Shown here piece after piece: positions 13,601 to 25,074 of a stretch of 64,000 bases of DNA. The stretch lies in assembly GCF_009017415.1 (NCBI RefSeq), contig NC_092405.1:2852001-2916000 (forward strand), in the 5' to 3' direction. Source of the DNA: Aspergillus flavus (Eukaryota; Ascomycota; Eurotiomycetes; Eurotiales; Aspergillaceae). The notes under the pieces were generated by a model that was given only the letters and a program-made list of their open reading frames with translations, did not search any database and was not told the origin of the DNA. Made by a program: the position numbers and the translations under genes. Within the stretch, counting starts at the first letter, position 1. Every line of letters starts with the position of its first letter.

Positions 13601-14622
13601 TATATAATAAAATAATAAATATAAATATATTCTATAAATAAAAATAATAAATAAATTATAGTATTAATATAAATACTAGTATAAATTTATATTAATTTTA
13701 TTTTTTAAAAATATTTATTATAGATTTTTTATTATTTATTTTTATTTTAATATTTATTAAAATTATTATAAATTTATTTTTTAAATTTTTTAAATATAAT
13801 AATAAAATTTCTATTTTTATTAAAATATATTATTTTTTTATTTTTTAATTTTTTTAAATAATTTTAATAAACTTTTATTTAATAATAATAATTTTTTTAA
13901 TTTTAAAGACTTTTTTCTATATAAAAATTTATTTATTTTTAAAATATTAATTTATTTTTTATAGCTATTTATTTACTATTTTATTTTTGAAATAACTATT
14001 ATACTTTAAAATCTAATTAAAATTAAAAACTTTTTAATAAAAGTAATTATTTATTTATAATAAAACTTTAAATATTTTAATTTTTTTTATTTTAATTATT
14101 AAAATATTATTATTTAATATATTTATTAATAAAAAATTTTATAGAGTAGTAAATAAAATATTAGATTATCTTTTCTATAATTTATTTAATGGCGAGATTT
14201 ACTATTTACTATACTATAGATTCTACTATTTAAATATATTATTCTACTATTTATATCTATTTTTTTTATTAATATAATTAGTATTTTAAATATAATTTAA
14301 ATTTTTTTATTATTAATTATTTTTTTATTTATTTAATTAACTATAAAAGATTAAGTTACTATAAAAATTATAATAAAAAATTTAATTATTATAGTAATTA
14401 TTAAAAATTTTATAATTATTTAAATAATTACTATTAATTTTAAAAAAATTATTATTTATTTATTTTAATAATATTTTAAATAATAGCGTTTTTCTAATAA
14501 ATTTTAATATTAGATTATTTAATTAATAAGATCTTTTTTTTTAATTATATACTATTTTTTATAAATAGCTTAACTAATAATATTATTTAGCTTTTTATTA
14601 AGATTTATTATATTTTTTTATA

Positions 14623-14630
14623 ACTATAAA
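14623..14630 (+). repeat. Left target-site duplication of the hAT-like element
   Basis: The 8-bp direct repeat ACTATAAA is found immediately outside both ends of the element at 14631-15067 (second copy 15068-15075). An 8-bp duplication is the standard signature of hAT-superfamily transposition. Confidence 0.8.
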
Positions 14631-15067
14631 TAGAGTGGTACAGGTAACCCGATAAACCCGACCCGAACCCGCCCCAACCCGGCTCCCGGTTCGAGTCGGG
14701 TTCTAGAGCCAAAACCCGACCTAAATCTAGAAAACCCGCCCCGACCCGAAAAAGGTCATGTGATCTAAAAATCTAGAAAATCTAGATTTTTTTTATATTT
14801 CTATATAGATCTAGATTATATATATATATATATATATAAAATATCAATTCAATATATATAGAAATGGTAGAGATATAGAGCTTTTAAAATCACTATACTA
14901 GGCCAAATTAGGTAAGGTATCTGATTAATAAGCGACGCCTTACCTAACTAGGTTTAGCCTGTGGCTTGGCGGGGCCCCAACGAGTCGGGTTGATCTAGAT
15001 TGGCCCGGGTTCGGGGTCGGGGCGGGTCCTAGATCTCGAACCCGAAACCGGCCCGAATACCACTCTA
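14631..15067. mobile_element. Non-autonomous hAT-like miniature transposon (MITE), 437 bp
   Basis: A GC-rich island inside the AT-rich block. Both ends carry the perfect 10-bp terminal inverted repeat TAGAGTGGTA, and both flanks carry the 8-bp duplication ACTATAAA. Subterminal DNA holds many ACCCG/CGGGT-type repeats in opposite orientation on the two sides (for example ACCCGCCCCGACCCGAA on the left and a near reverse complement on the right), so the element can fold back on itself. A 10-bp internal inverted repeat lies at 14908-14917 and 14938-14947, and a (TA)n run near 14817-14838. It is too short to encode a transposase, which must be supplied from elsewhere. It shows no RIP, so it probably inserted after the host repeat was mutated, or was too short to be targeted. 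Confidence 0.82.
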
Positions 15068-15075
15068 ACTATAAA
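15068..15075 (+). repeat. Right target-site duplication of the hAT-like element
   Basis: Second copy of ACTATAAA, directly abutting the right terminal inverted repeat; see the left copy at 14623-14630. Confidence 0.8.
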
Positions 15076-15144
15076 ATTTAATTAAATATTATAAAACTAT
15101 ATTAAATAAAATTAATACTCTATCTTTAAATTTAAATATATTAC

Positions 15145-15335
15145 TAGATAAAATTATAAATAGTAATAGATTATAAAAGATAAAGAGTTATTAATTTTTA
15201 AAAGATTTAGAAAATAGCTATAGTCTATATATATATAGAATCTAGTAGACTTTTAGTAAGTCTATAAAGATCTTCTATTTAAAGTAGCTATTTTTTATAG
15301 CAGTATATTATAGCCATGATCACATAGCTTTATCT
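15145..15335 (+). repeat. Right copy of the degenerate direct repeat (possible 3' LTR fragment)
   Basis: Partner of the copy at 7410-7620 (core 15167-15322). This copy keeps some C and G that the left copy has lost and the reverse, as expected when two duplicates are mutated independently by RIP. The hAT-like insertion at 14631-15067 ends about 100 bp upstream. Confidence 0.6.
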
Positions 15336-15965
15336 ATTTAATTTTAATGCTTTATAAAAATTTAAGCTTTAGATATTAATATATCTTTTTTAAAAGTAAT
15401 TTATTTAATAGAGTGTTTTTATTTTTTAAACTATTTTTTATATATAATTTAGTATTACTTTAATTAATACTTTAATTATAAGCGCTCTACTGATATATTA
15501 CTATCTATAGATAATAGGCCTATAAAGTATAGTTAGTTAATAGACTTTAGAAATATAGTACTAGAAGACTTAAGATTATTTAATATTATATAATAATCTT
15601 TCTATCTAGTATAATAAAATAAATTATTTAAAAATTAAAATTCTCTATATAATTTTAATATAAATATATTTATATATTATATAAACTAATAGTCTATTAA
15701 TAATTTATTTATATAGAATTTAGTTATTTAAAATAATTATTATTATAACTATTCTTTTTCTAAAAAAATAAATTATTTTAGTATATAATTAAATTTTAAG
15801 ATATTTAATATTTTATTTTAATAAATTATATAATATAAAATATATTTTATTAAAAATATTTAATAATAAAATTATAGAAATCTAATATATTATTTTATAA
15901 TAGTTTTAAATAATTAAAATATTAATAGAATATTTTTAAAATAAAAGTAATCGAAAAACTTTTTT

Positions 15966-17956
15966 TTTATTTTTTTATTCTACTTTACTTTATTTGATAT
16001 TATACAACCCTAGGAAGTAATGGAGCCTTTCAATAATAATTTACCAAATACTAGATCATTATCTACAATTGCCTGAGAGAAGATGCTCTTATGATCATTT
16101 GGGATATAGACACGAGAATAAAGCTCATAGTAGTTCTCTCCCTCTCTCCCTTTTCTTTTCTTTTCTTTCCAGGGAAAGATCCTTTTGGGCTTTGAGCATA
16201 CTAAACTGAAAAGTTTAGGGAATCACACCTAAAGTGAGCGTGATATATCATATAATAGCAATTAAAGTAACAATCATAGAAAACTGGCCTAATTCAAATA
16301 TGATTGACGATCATACCTTATTACTATTTCCTAATTATTGAAGTCTCCCTGAAGAAAGAGAGAGAGGGAGAAGCCCTCTTTCACCGCTGCCGTCCAGAGA
16401 CAGGTTTATTGGCCTGAATGTAGCCTACTTGAAAGGATATAAAAATTTTCTACAAATAGGATTCTATATACTCTTTCTTCTTCTTCTTCTTCTTTTTTGT
16501 TTCTTTTGGCGAGGGAATGGCATGGTTTGCCTTGGGAGTAGCATTGCGGTAAAGAACATAAATGATGAGATAGATTGAGCAATTCAATAACTGCTACCTA
16601 TCCTAATTAGTCGTCTCTTAGAGTGTGAAAGACCTGGAGGCAGCTTTCAATTCTAAATATATCTCTGTCAATCTAACCGAATAACTCTCTCAGGCTTCAA
16701 CCTATCCGTACCCCAAGTCTTATATAGTTACATGTTCTGCGTTGCCCTTGGATCCTCCTCCATTCGAAAGAAAGAAAGAAAGAACGAACGGACGAAGGAC
16801 ACTTCCCAGCACGGTATGGATTCATGAAGCAACCTATAATTCTACGCAACTTCTGTCTAGGACTAACTGAAGGAATCTTCCTCCAAAACTCTGGTAATGA
16901 CCTGATCTCACTAAGCTTGGGCTGTCAGTACTATTGGCACCACTAGTAGTAGTAGTGTTACTTCTGCCGTTTCCGGGAGGGTTTCCTCAGCCAGAATTCT
17001 GTGTTTTGCTATGAATGTACTTACTTAAAGTTGTTTACATTTGGGGAGCTGCCAGTCTTGAGGGCCACGGAAGGTACGACTTGGAAACATGTCGATGATA
17101 TTGATCGGTTCGGCCTACATATATCGCAAAATGGCTATACTGATGTGGATTACTATTTGAACAGAGAAGTTAGCGTTGGTAATTATATAAACTACTAGTT
17201 TATTTCATGTTATGAGGCCGGTGTACTACATCATGGCTTATTGGTCTACTGCAGGGGAGCTCGGCTCAGGACATTGCCTTCACTGAAAAGTCTCTTTGAT
17301 TACAATATATAAAGTATATAGAAAGGAGGAACAGAGACTTTTAGGTAAAATGTCCGGGTATTGGTGAGCAAAGAGACTGATAATTGTAGCCTGGAGCAGG
17401 TGACATCATAGCTAGTATCAGTGCAGCTGCTATGGTAGATTAATTTATATCAGAGATCTTGCTAGATGCGGACGAGTATCACTAGGAAGTTCTGATGTAT
17501 ACTGGACAGGTCATAAACAGCCATAAGGTATCCTTTCCGACGGTAGTCTTCCTGTTCCCTTTTTTGGGTCATTCTACTAATACTACCAACTCTTATGTGA
17601 GGTGTTCTCTATGGATTAGTACTTCCTCCCACTTCCCTAGAGGCTAGCGCACTCTTCCACTTGGTCCCCATCGTTACTTCCCAATACCATACATCAATGA
17701 TCTGTTTTTTTTTAGCGTCCATGTACCAATCTTTCCTTCGATCTTGTCTCTTCCCATCTATCTCGCGTCTCTTTCCTCACCAAAGATAAAGTCCATCTCT
17801 TCGCTTACTGTCACCTTTTAAACATTTGCTCCAACCTCAGTTTGTCGTTATATGTGAGAAGAAATTGGATTTCACAGTGTCGTTTCTGTCCAACAGCGTG
17901 ATCGTGGTTACATTGTTGTTTGTTTAGAAAGGCTTCCATCGACTATCTAGGCAGAT
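15966..17956. other. Gene-free stretch between the AT block and the PUF gene
   Basis: Normal base composition returns at about 15,970. No supportable gene: the longest frame (17001-17198) has no family resemblance. It includes a CTT-type microsatellite (about 16484-16505), a GAAA/GAAC purine run (about 16766-16798) and, from about 17,700, pyrimidine-rich DNA that is likely the PUF promoter and 5' leader. Confidence 0.5.
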
Positions 17957-20945
17957 ATGTCTCTGCTGTCTACCGGGTCTCCTACAACCGGCCGCAGACT
18001 CTCCGAGACTAAGTTACTCTCCAACGATGGACAAGCATCATCGTTTGGACATGAAGCATCCGTAAGTACCGCGGACGGTAAGGGTGCAACTATTCAATAA
18101 CAACCACGTTTCACACTAGAACAATAAGCACTTGAACGCTTCTAATAGCACCCCCGATCCTCTGATATCCTCCAAGCTTGGAAGCTTTCAACCCTCGGTT
18201 GGTGAATTCAATGATATCCCATCGAACAAGGTCAGGTTTCTTCCAAGGAAAAGAAAACAACTTTATGAAGGTCAAAATGTCTCACAATCCCAGAAGCAGA
18301 AGTTGGAGCATCCAAAATCCATCTCTCCAATTGATAACTCTGAGATGGGAAAACTACTGGCTAGACTCTCCCCAAAGCCTCAACCACCAGGTATCAAGCT
18401 CTCCATGAACCAAGGAATCCTTACAAGGCTCTCCGAGCAGCAAAGCTTGCTTGGTCGCCAGAGGCGTACTTTTTATAGCAACAATGAGGGCTTAGAAGCA
18501 CATGATGGAACCAACAAATCTGCTAAAATAATCTCGGGGCCAGTCCAGTCTCTTGCCCAAGATCTAGCCCTCCCGGATGCCACAAACACTGATACATCTG
18601 AAGTGCTTCGCCTAAAGCAGGAACTACTTGCTGCAAACTCAAGAATTGCACTTCAAGAACAAGAGCTTGCACAGACTCGCGTAATCAAACACACACTGGA
18701 CCAAGCCCTTGGTCCTCCTTCCGAAGTTGATTTTAATGTCCGGGAGGTCACGGAGCAGACGATCAGTGATTTACAAGATGTCTTCAACGCTTCAAATCCA
18801 ACTTTCAGTCAGCTTCAGGATGGATGGAGTGGCCCAGATGACTCTCAATCAGACATTTCTGACGCGCTTTCCACGGGAGCATACAGCCGGTCGCGAGGAT
18901 TCTGGATCCCCCCAATTCAGCAGAGGCTTAATATGAATATGCCTAACCCAATTACTGATAAAGCTTACGGCGAGCCAATATCAATGCCTAATAATTTCTA
19001 TAGCCAAAATTTGAGCAGGCCTTGGGGGAACCCGCTTCCCGATACTGGTGTTTCTGCAAACACTTCATCTCAGTCTCATCGTGTGTTCTCTGGGCCGCTG
19101 ACTGGAGCTTGCAGTTTTGACACACGCCTTTCCAGCGAGCAAAGTAGGTATGCTTCGGGCTCAGGCGTCGGGCCACGCCGGTCTATCACACAAGCCAACC
19201 GCGGTGGATCTTGTTTTCCAACGCAGCACTCTCCTTGGGGAACGTTCGCTGCCAGCTCTCCGAGTATTCAGGCGCCTAGATCACCTGTGAACCGGCAAAA
19301 CAGCACATATCAACAAATCGGATTGTATCCTATACCGCCTTATTATCATCAACAACCTGTTGGAACTCCCCTCTCCCCCACAGCCTCTGAGTTTACTTCT
19401 TCCGGCGCGACTGCACCACAATGGACATCTTCAGCCGTGAGGAGTACCTAATCTTGTATTCTTAGCACATGCTCACGCTTGTAGGTCGGTGTGGGCTCTA
19501 CTCATACGTACATTTCGCCTCTCGAACCACTTAATTACCGCAGGCTCCTCGACAAAAACGTCTCTTGTGATTGGAGGTACATTGTTGATAAAATTGTTTG
19601 CAACAACGATCAACAGGCTTCAATTTTCCTACAGCAGAAACTCAAAGTTGGGACAGCTGAGCAGAAGTATGAAATTATAGAGGCCATAGCGCATCAAGCA
19701 TATCCCCTAATGATTAATCGTTTTGGCAACTTTCTTGTTCAGCGCTGTTTTGAGCACGGCACACCTGAACAAATAGTTGCCATTGCAAATGCAATAAAAG
19801 GTAATACATTGAGCCTTAGCATGGATCCCTTTGGCTGCCATGTAATCCAAAAGGCATTCGACTGTGTCCCTGAAGAGCATAAAGCTGTTATGGTCCATGA
19901 ACTTTTACGCAGAATTCCAGAAACAGTGATCCATCGGTATGCTTGTCACGTCTGGCAGAAACTTTTCGAGTTACGATGGAGTGGTGAACCTCCGCAGATT
20001 ATGGCCAAGGTTAACGAAGCATTGCGCGGAATGTGGCATGAAGTCGCTTTAGGGGAGACGGGAAGCTTGGTGGTACAGAACATCTTTGAGAATTGTGTGG
20101 AGGATGAAAAAGTAAGAGTTTATCCCACTGCTATTCTGAGCGAGCAGATCCCATAAACCGAGAAGACAGCCAACACACAGCCGACATAACACTCATGGAG
20201 AAGGAAGGAAGGGGCTTTGGGTATACCTGGCAGAGCATGCTGACGAGCCCTTAGCGTCCGGCCATAGAAGAAGTGCTAACCAAGATCGACCTACTTGCTC
20301 ACGGCCAGTTTGGTAACTGGTGCATTCAACACATTTGCGAGCATGGAGCACCTCATGACAAGAATCGTGCGATTGAGCATATCCTCCTGTGGTCTGTTGA
20401 CTATAGCATGGATCAATTTGCTTCTAAGATAGTGGAAAAATGCTTAAAGATCGGTGGCTCTGAGTTCCTAGACCGCTACCTTACTCGAGTGTGTACTGGT
20501 CGTACTGATCGGCCAAGAATGCCATTGATTGACAGTAAGTCGCGAAACTCCAAGCTCGCTCAAGGGTTGGTCCTAAACGATAGATAGTTGCTGGGGACCA
20601 GTATGGGAACTATCTCATCCAGTGGATCCTTATGAACGCCGCGCTTCATCAACGTGAGCTAGTTGCGAGTCATATCAGGTATGTTTAGTTGTCTAGTTTA
20701 TAACAACAGCTCTAATTCTCCCTTAAAGGAAACATATGGTTTCTTTGCGTGGGTCTAAATTTGGTTCTCGTGTGGCCATGCTCTGCTGCAACCCGTCTCA
20801 TATTACACGCCCTGGACCAGGTGCTGGCATGCAGGTCGGTCGTTTCACGAACTTCAATGATGATAGATACCAAATCTCAGGTCAGAATGGGGGCCGATTT
20901 AATCGTGCAAGCCAATGGAACCCTAACTACCCACCATTCCGCTAA
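17957..20945 (+). CDS. PUF (Pumilio-homology) RNA-binding protein, S. pombe SPAC6G9.14-like
   Basis: Cytoplasmic post-transcriptional regulator of the Pumilio family; PUF proteins bind 3'-UTR elements. Six exons (17957-18061, 18129-19436, 19485-20111, 20255-20534, 20588-20678, 20729-20945), 875 aa. The first about 470 residues are low-complexity, rich in Ser, Pro, Gln and Asn, with a short Leu/Gln/Glu-rich segment near residues 185-215 that may be a coiled coil. From exon 3 on there is a run of about 36-residue PUF repeats: visible cores include FGNFLVQRCFEHG, FGCHVIQKAFD, YACHVWQKLFE, GSLVVQNIFE, FGNWCIQHICEHG, ASKIVEKCLK, YGNYLIQWIL and SKFGSRVAML. It is not the Puf3 type, whose repeats read differently. 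The start is the ATG of a short first exon whose splice keeps the frame. RNA targets cannot be inferred here. Confidence 0.9.
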
Positions 20946-21581
20946 GGTCGACAGCAAAAACCTTTGCAAACGATGGTTCAATTGCCCGTAACTTAAGCCT
21001 CGGGACTAACAAAAGCTGGGTCTGTGGTGCTCTATGCACAGGTATACGACTGATACAATATAGTATTCAACTTAGTATTCTACGGCGCTCTGGACTAGGG
21101 TTTCGCAGCGCTTTAGTCATATTGTGCAGGCAGTATCTACATAGGACTGACTGATAATGAGCGGTCCTCACAACGTTCTGCACTCCGTGCTCCATGTATT
21201 TAAAGTTAAGACCCTTTTCTGTGTTTCAGCTTCACGAAAGAACAAAGCATTTTCATGAAATGGCTACAGTGTACCAGAAGAAAATTTTTTTCAAGGCTGG
21301 TTATAGTGCGGGAGATTTGGTTTCCAGAAGCAAGCAACATTGCTTGTGGAGACTCAACTTTTGTGTGCCATATCTGATCACTCATTAATCCCCAGTGTTA
21401 TGTTATTCTTTCAAACCCAGAATAGTCTACAATCACTGACCAAGACCTCGTGACATAAGTTTGATAAAAGATATCTACTTCTGGATCGCTGAGGTCGCTT
21501 ACATCTCGCTAAGATACTAAGGGCCCTAAGTTGGTGGTAGGGGTTCTCATGCCCCAGACTTTCATGCCGCCCCAGTCGAGT
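20946..21581. other. Convergent intergenic region
   Basis: This is the 3' flank of the PUF gene and of the minus-strand peroxin gene. No gene, RNA or repeat was recognised; a short frame at 21194-21388 shows no family features. Confidence 0.5.
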
Positions 21582-22317
21582 CTAGGTCTGAGAAGTTTCA
21601 CTCACTTCATCCTTTTCCCAAGGCTTCCGCCTCCTCGGCTTGGTGCTTGGTGTGTCATGGCCCGTTAATATGGTGTCTGGTATCTGCTGAATACCAGGGA
21701 CTGGTTGGCCAGTCGTGATAAGCTCCACGATATGAGCAAAGGAGGAAGGGTATGTAGGTTCCTGAACAGGTGTAGATGTTTGGTTGATATGATCCGTTGA
21801 TATATGTGTGTCAGCCACTGGTGCATTGAAATGAGGCGGCGTGGTGCCAGTCTTCTCATTTCCAGACAAAATGTCTGAATGCAACCACGCCTTATAGGTC
21901 GCAAAGTTCACAGGATGTGCGAGCTTTTCTTTTCTATTGACAGATCAACGGATAGTGAGTTAGCTCCACTATTGGCACCTGCAAGAGCTAGGAATACTGG
22001 ATATACCAGTGCTTGTTTCTTTTGTTTTGTTATTTTCTTGCATACCTTGAAAAATAGAAGCATTTGGCTTGTAAGACAAGGTCGTCGATGCGGCCGATCT
22101 CTGTTTCAGTTGCAGGGGTATCCGGGTGACCGAGTATAATCGCAAGGCCTTTTGCAAACTCGCGATCCGTGTGGAACGGATAATATCTGAGTTTTTCATA
22201 TACTTCAATTTCGACTTGAGTTGCAGAAATAGAGTTCCCAGGGTCTGCTGCACTGTGTGTTGTCCCCACGGGCAGCTGGGTTGAGAGGTTATTGTTGACG
22301 GCAGAGGGAGTATCCAT
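21582..22317 (-). CDS. KPWE-motif peroxin, Pex39-like (Yjr012c / C6orf226 type; PEX14-like KPWE domain family)
   Basis: Two exons, 22317-22046 and 21933-21582, with a 112-bp intron; 207 aa. The N-terminal half has a helical segment (about residues 22-55, ending in AKGLAIILGHP) typical of the fungal PEX14-like KPWE-domain proteins. The middle is Thr/Pro-rich and probably disordered. The C-terminus is RRRKPWEKDE, with KPWE at residues 194-197. The [R/K]PWE motif is shared by Pex13 and the recently described peroxin Pex39, which binds Pex7 and assists import of PTS2 cargo. No signal peptide or membrane segment is seen, so it should be soluble or peripheral. The assignment rests on the KPWE motif, its C-terminal location, the size and the N-terminal domain. 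The gene shares its upstream region with no divergent neighbour; SSL1 ends 540 bp away on the same strand. Confidence 0.75.
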
Positions 22318-22856
22318 GAGGGATCAGAGTCGGATTCCACTCCGAAGACGAAGAAGATAGGCAAAGATGTATTTTTATCTGTTCTATTTTCAGTTTCCTT
22401 TTTCTCTCAACGTATGATTACTGATTGTTGAAGGAAACTGCGGTGCATAGGTGTTAACTGTTCAACAGCGATAAGATTTGCGATTAGCCGAGGCTTAAAG
22501 CTATGGTGAGTAAAGATCACTTTCGGTGGGGGAAGCCTCATTTAGAATATTCAGTACCGACCCCAAATAAGCAAAACTCATGAATTTATAGTTTTATCTT
22601 ACAATGATGCCATCTTTTTAGAATACAGGTTAATCAAGTGCAAGATCCCTTAAATTATTATATGTAATAGGCCTTACATACACCAAGGTATATACGAGTC
22701 AACACCTCATAGGAGGGAGGGGTAAAAAAATAAAATAAAATAAAGAAAGATAGAAAAGAAAAGAAAAAAGAAGAGGAAAAAAACGCCAGGCTATGCAGTG
22801 TATCAATCATGGGTGTTTAATGAAATCTTCAAACATGCGATTTCGCCTTAAATACA
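22318..22856. other. Intergenic: Pex39-like promoter and SSL1 3' region
   Basis: No gene seen. It contains a purine-rich, A-rich tract at about 22722-22783 on the plus strand. The tract is simple sequence. Confidence 0.5.
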
Positions 22857-24377
22857 CTATGCCGAAGTATCCATTATCTCCAGGCCTAGGCCCGCCTGAC
22901 ACCCCAGAAGGTCAGCCTTCTTGGGAAATGTAGGTTTGCTTTGACAGCCAGGGCAATTGTGCACAACTTCGTGGGCAAAAAGGTCACAATCGATACAGAA
23001 ATGATTCTCGCATACAGTACATTCATAGCGACTGCTTACGCTCATTCCTTTCGCCTGGTTCTCTGTCGTTTGCCATTGATCCTTGGGAGGTACTGGAGGA
23101 AAAGCTATACCGCAGGCAAAGCATACCGAACTGCGAGAAGCCCTTTGCCAGGGAACCTCTACCCAGTTTACCAGGGGAAACAAATGATGGTACGACCGAG
23201 CGAGATGGGTGGACAGAATTAGAGTGAGGCCGCAAGAGGGGCACTCTGCAGGGAGACCACAAACTTTGCTGTTACAACGTGAGCACAAGTATCCTCCACA
23301 GGAAGATTTTGAATGACACGCGCAAAGAGAGGGGGAGGTTTCAACAGTGCGAGATGGAAACCCCATCATTAAGAGTGAGCTTGCAGACTGTTTTTGGGAA
23401 TATGTGGCTGGAGGTGTCGTTACGTCCATTAACAATTCACGGAAATGTTGCTCATTGAGTGCCACCCCATATCTAGTGTCATCGCCGCCGTTCGTTTTTG
23501 CGCAGAGCTCACGGCAGATGGCTACTTGAGCAGCGAGACCTACGATTCCCACACGCACTTTATCATTGATGAGGTTGGCTATAGTTTGATGAATATCTCC
23601 AGGATCAGACGAAAGAAGTGAGCCAAATATGATGAATATCTCTCGAGTGCCATGGCTGGGTGTATGACTGTCAAGGTACATGTTAGTTCGCGCTAGGTGA
23701 TACTCAATACAAATAACGCCTGCATGGGCAAGACTCACAACAGCGCGCCTCGAGCCATTTCTATCCCGTTCTGCAAACTTGGGAGACCTTTCGGATCTTG
23801 GTCTCTCAGGGTTTGTATGGCGCTAATATGTTCCGTGGGGTTTCCACTCAAATCACTTATTCGGATGGCGAGGCCGTCCCTTAACCCAAGGACCCCAAGT
23901 TGAGAGATCGGATTCTGCTCGAAGAACTCCCGCACAAGCTCCTGTGCGTACCGTAGCGTAAGAAGGTATCTTGTCGGGCGAAGATCCTTCTCTGTCATGG
24001 ATTGCGATAGATCAATTATCAAGATAAGATGACGGATAATACCACGTTGCAAAGGGGTTGTATCTTTCAGAAGCCTGTGTTGAAGGTGTTTTTAGTTTTA
24101 ATTTGCTCGACCTGCAGTTTCCGGTTGCCTTCCTTCCTCAAGCTTACCTTTTCCTTTTCCCAGCTTCCAGGAGCCCTTCGACTGTCGAGCTAATCGTCCC
24201 ATCTGCACCCTCGACCAATGTCTCCCAGGTTCTCGAAACTTCCCACTCAGCTCCTCCACGCTGTTTCCTCCTTTTCGCACGGGATGCAGACCCTTCACTT
24301 CGAGATCCTCGAAAAACGTTATTGTCATCCTCATCCTCAGAAACTTCCCCGATGTACTCTTCATCGGAATCACCCAT
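22857..24377 (-). CDS. ssl1: TFIIH core subunit Ssl1 (p44)
   Basis: Subunit of the TFIIH core, needed for nucleotide excision repair and RNA polymerase II promoter opening; p44 binds and stimulates the XPD/Rad3 helicase. Three exons (24377-24148, 24074-23739, 23667-22857), 458 aa, the expected family length. Order: acidic Asp/Glu-rich N-terminus; von Willebrand A-like domain from about residue 85 (RHLILIIDLSQSM with the MIDAS-like DxSxS, then SHGTREIFIIFGSL and SSDPGDIHQTI); then a Cys-rich C-terminal zinc-binding half with LCSRCNSKVCGLPAECPSCG, CFACG and the RING-like YECTVCENHFCIDCDLFAHEVVHNCPGC. Both introns (73 and 71 bp) are canonical. The second was confirmed by the frame: without it, the codon after GALL is a stop. 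Confidence 0.95.
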
Positions 24378-25074
24378 GAGTTTAATGTATTGAATACGGA
24401 GGATTAATTACTCGGGGAAAGATGGTGCTAAGAGTCGTTTCGGAACAGCCCGCAGTTGGGGCTAGTTTGATAAATTCGTATAAATTAAGTCGGAAAAGGG
24501 TCCAAGCTCCCGGCGGAGCTCCGGGCTTGGTTAATCTTAGCTTCAATTGGATATTGTAGCAAACTGCAGTGCCAACCACTTACCCAATCGAACCTTTTTT
24601 TCTTCCTCTTTCTCTCCTTCTTTTTCTTCTTTTCCGTCTTCCTTTCTATCATTATTTCTCAAGGCTGTTTTAAATCTTTGACCCTGAGTCTGTTAAAAAT
24701 CCTACTCAAACCATACTGTGTGTCGGTAGACTTTCGCTAGTAGTTTGTCTAGTTCATTCTGCATATAGTATATGTACTTATTGGCCGAAAGTAGCCGTAA
24801 GCAGAGATTAATTTGCCTCTCCAGAAGTTCTAGGTGGTTAAACCAGATGTGGGGGAAAAGGTGCATGGTTGCGTCGACCAAAGGCCATGCTCAGATAATC
24901 TGTCATCCGCCCCGTCGCCCCATCCAGCCAATTTCAATCCGCCCCTCCCCCTCCTTCAGTTCTTCGTCGCGTTCCCGCTCTCTTTTTCGTCTGCCTTCCT
25001 GCTTGCATCGTCGTCCGACCAGGCTTGGTATTCCCTCAACGTTTGTAAGGCGCTGCTCCTCTGAAATCCGCGCA
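24378..25074. promoter_or_regulatory. Divergent promoter region of SSL1 and the M1 aminopeptidase
   Basis: About 700 bp between two genes transcribed away from each other. It contains a pyrimidine tract at 24596-24650 and ATTGG at 24546-24550 (CCAAT on the minus strand). The aminopeptidase frame stays open upstream of its ATG to 24772, so part of this stretch may be coding in a longer transcript. Confidence 0.5.

Larger units (their letters stand above)
6830..15965. repeat. AT-rich, RIP-degenerated repeat block (about 9.1 kb)
   Basis: There is no open reading frame of note across about 9 kb. Base composition is almost entirely A and T. The surviving C residues are nearly all in CpT and the surviving G residues nearly all in ApG; CpA, TpG, CpG and CpC are close to absent, with only scattered exceptions (for example near 8111, 10344 and 13345). 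RIP turns CpA into TpA on both strands of duplicated DNA, so this is best read as one or more old transposons mutated to saturation. The edges are gradual: 6830-7240 and 15300-15965 keep more GC. What element it was cannot be read by eye; the direct repeat listed separately suggests an LTR element. Confidence 0.85.

Noticed and set aside
17001..17198. Plus-strand frame of 65 codons
   Set aside because: Isolated, with no resemblance to known families and no adjoining exons.
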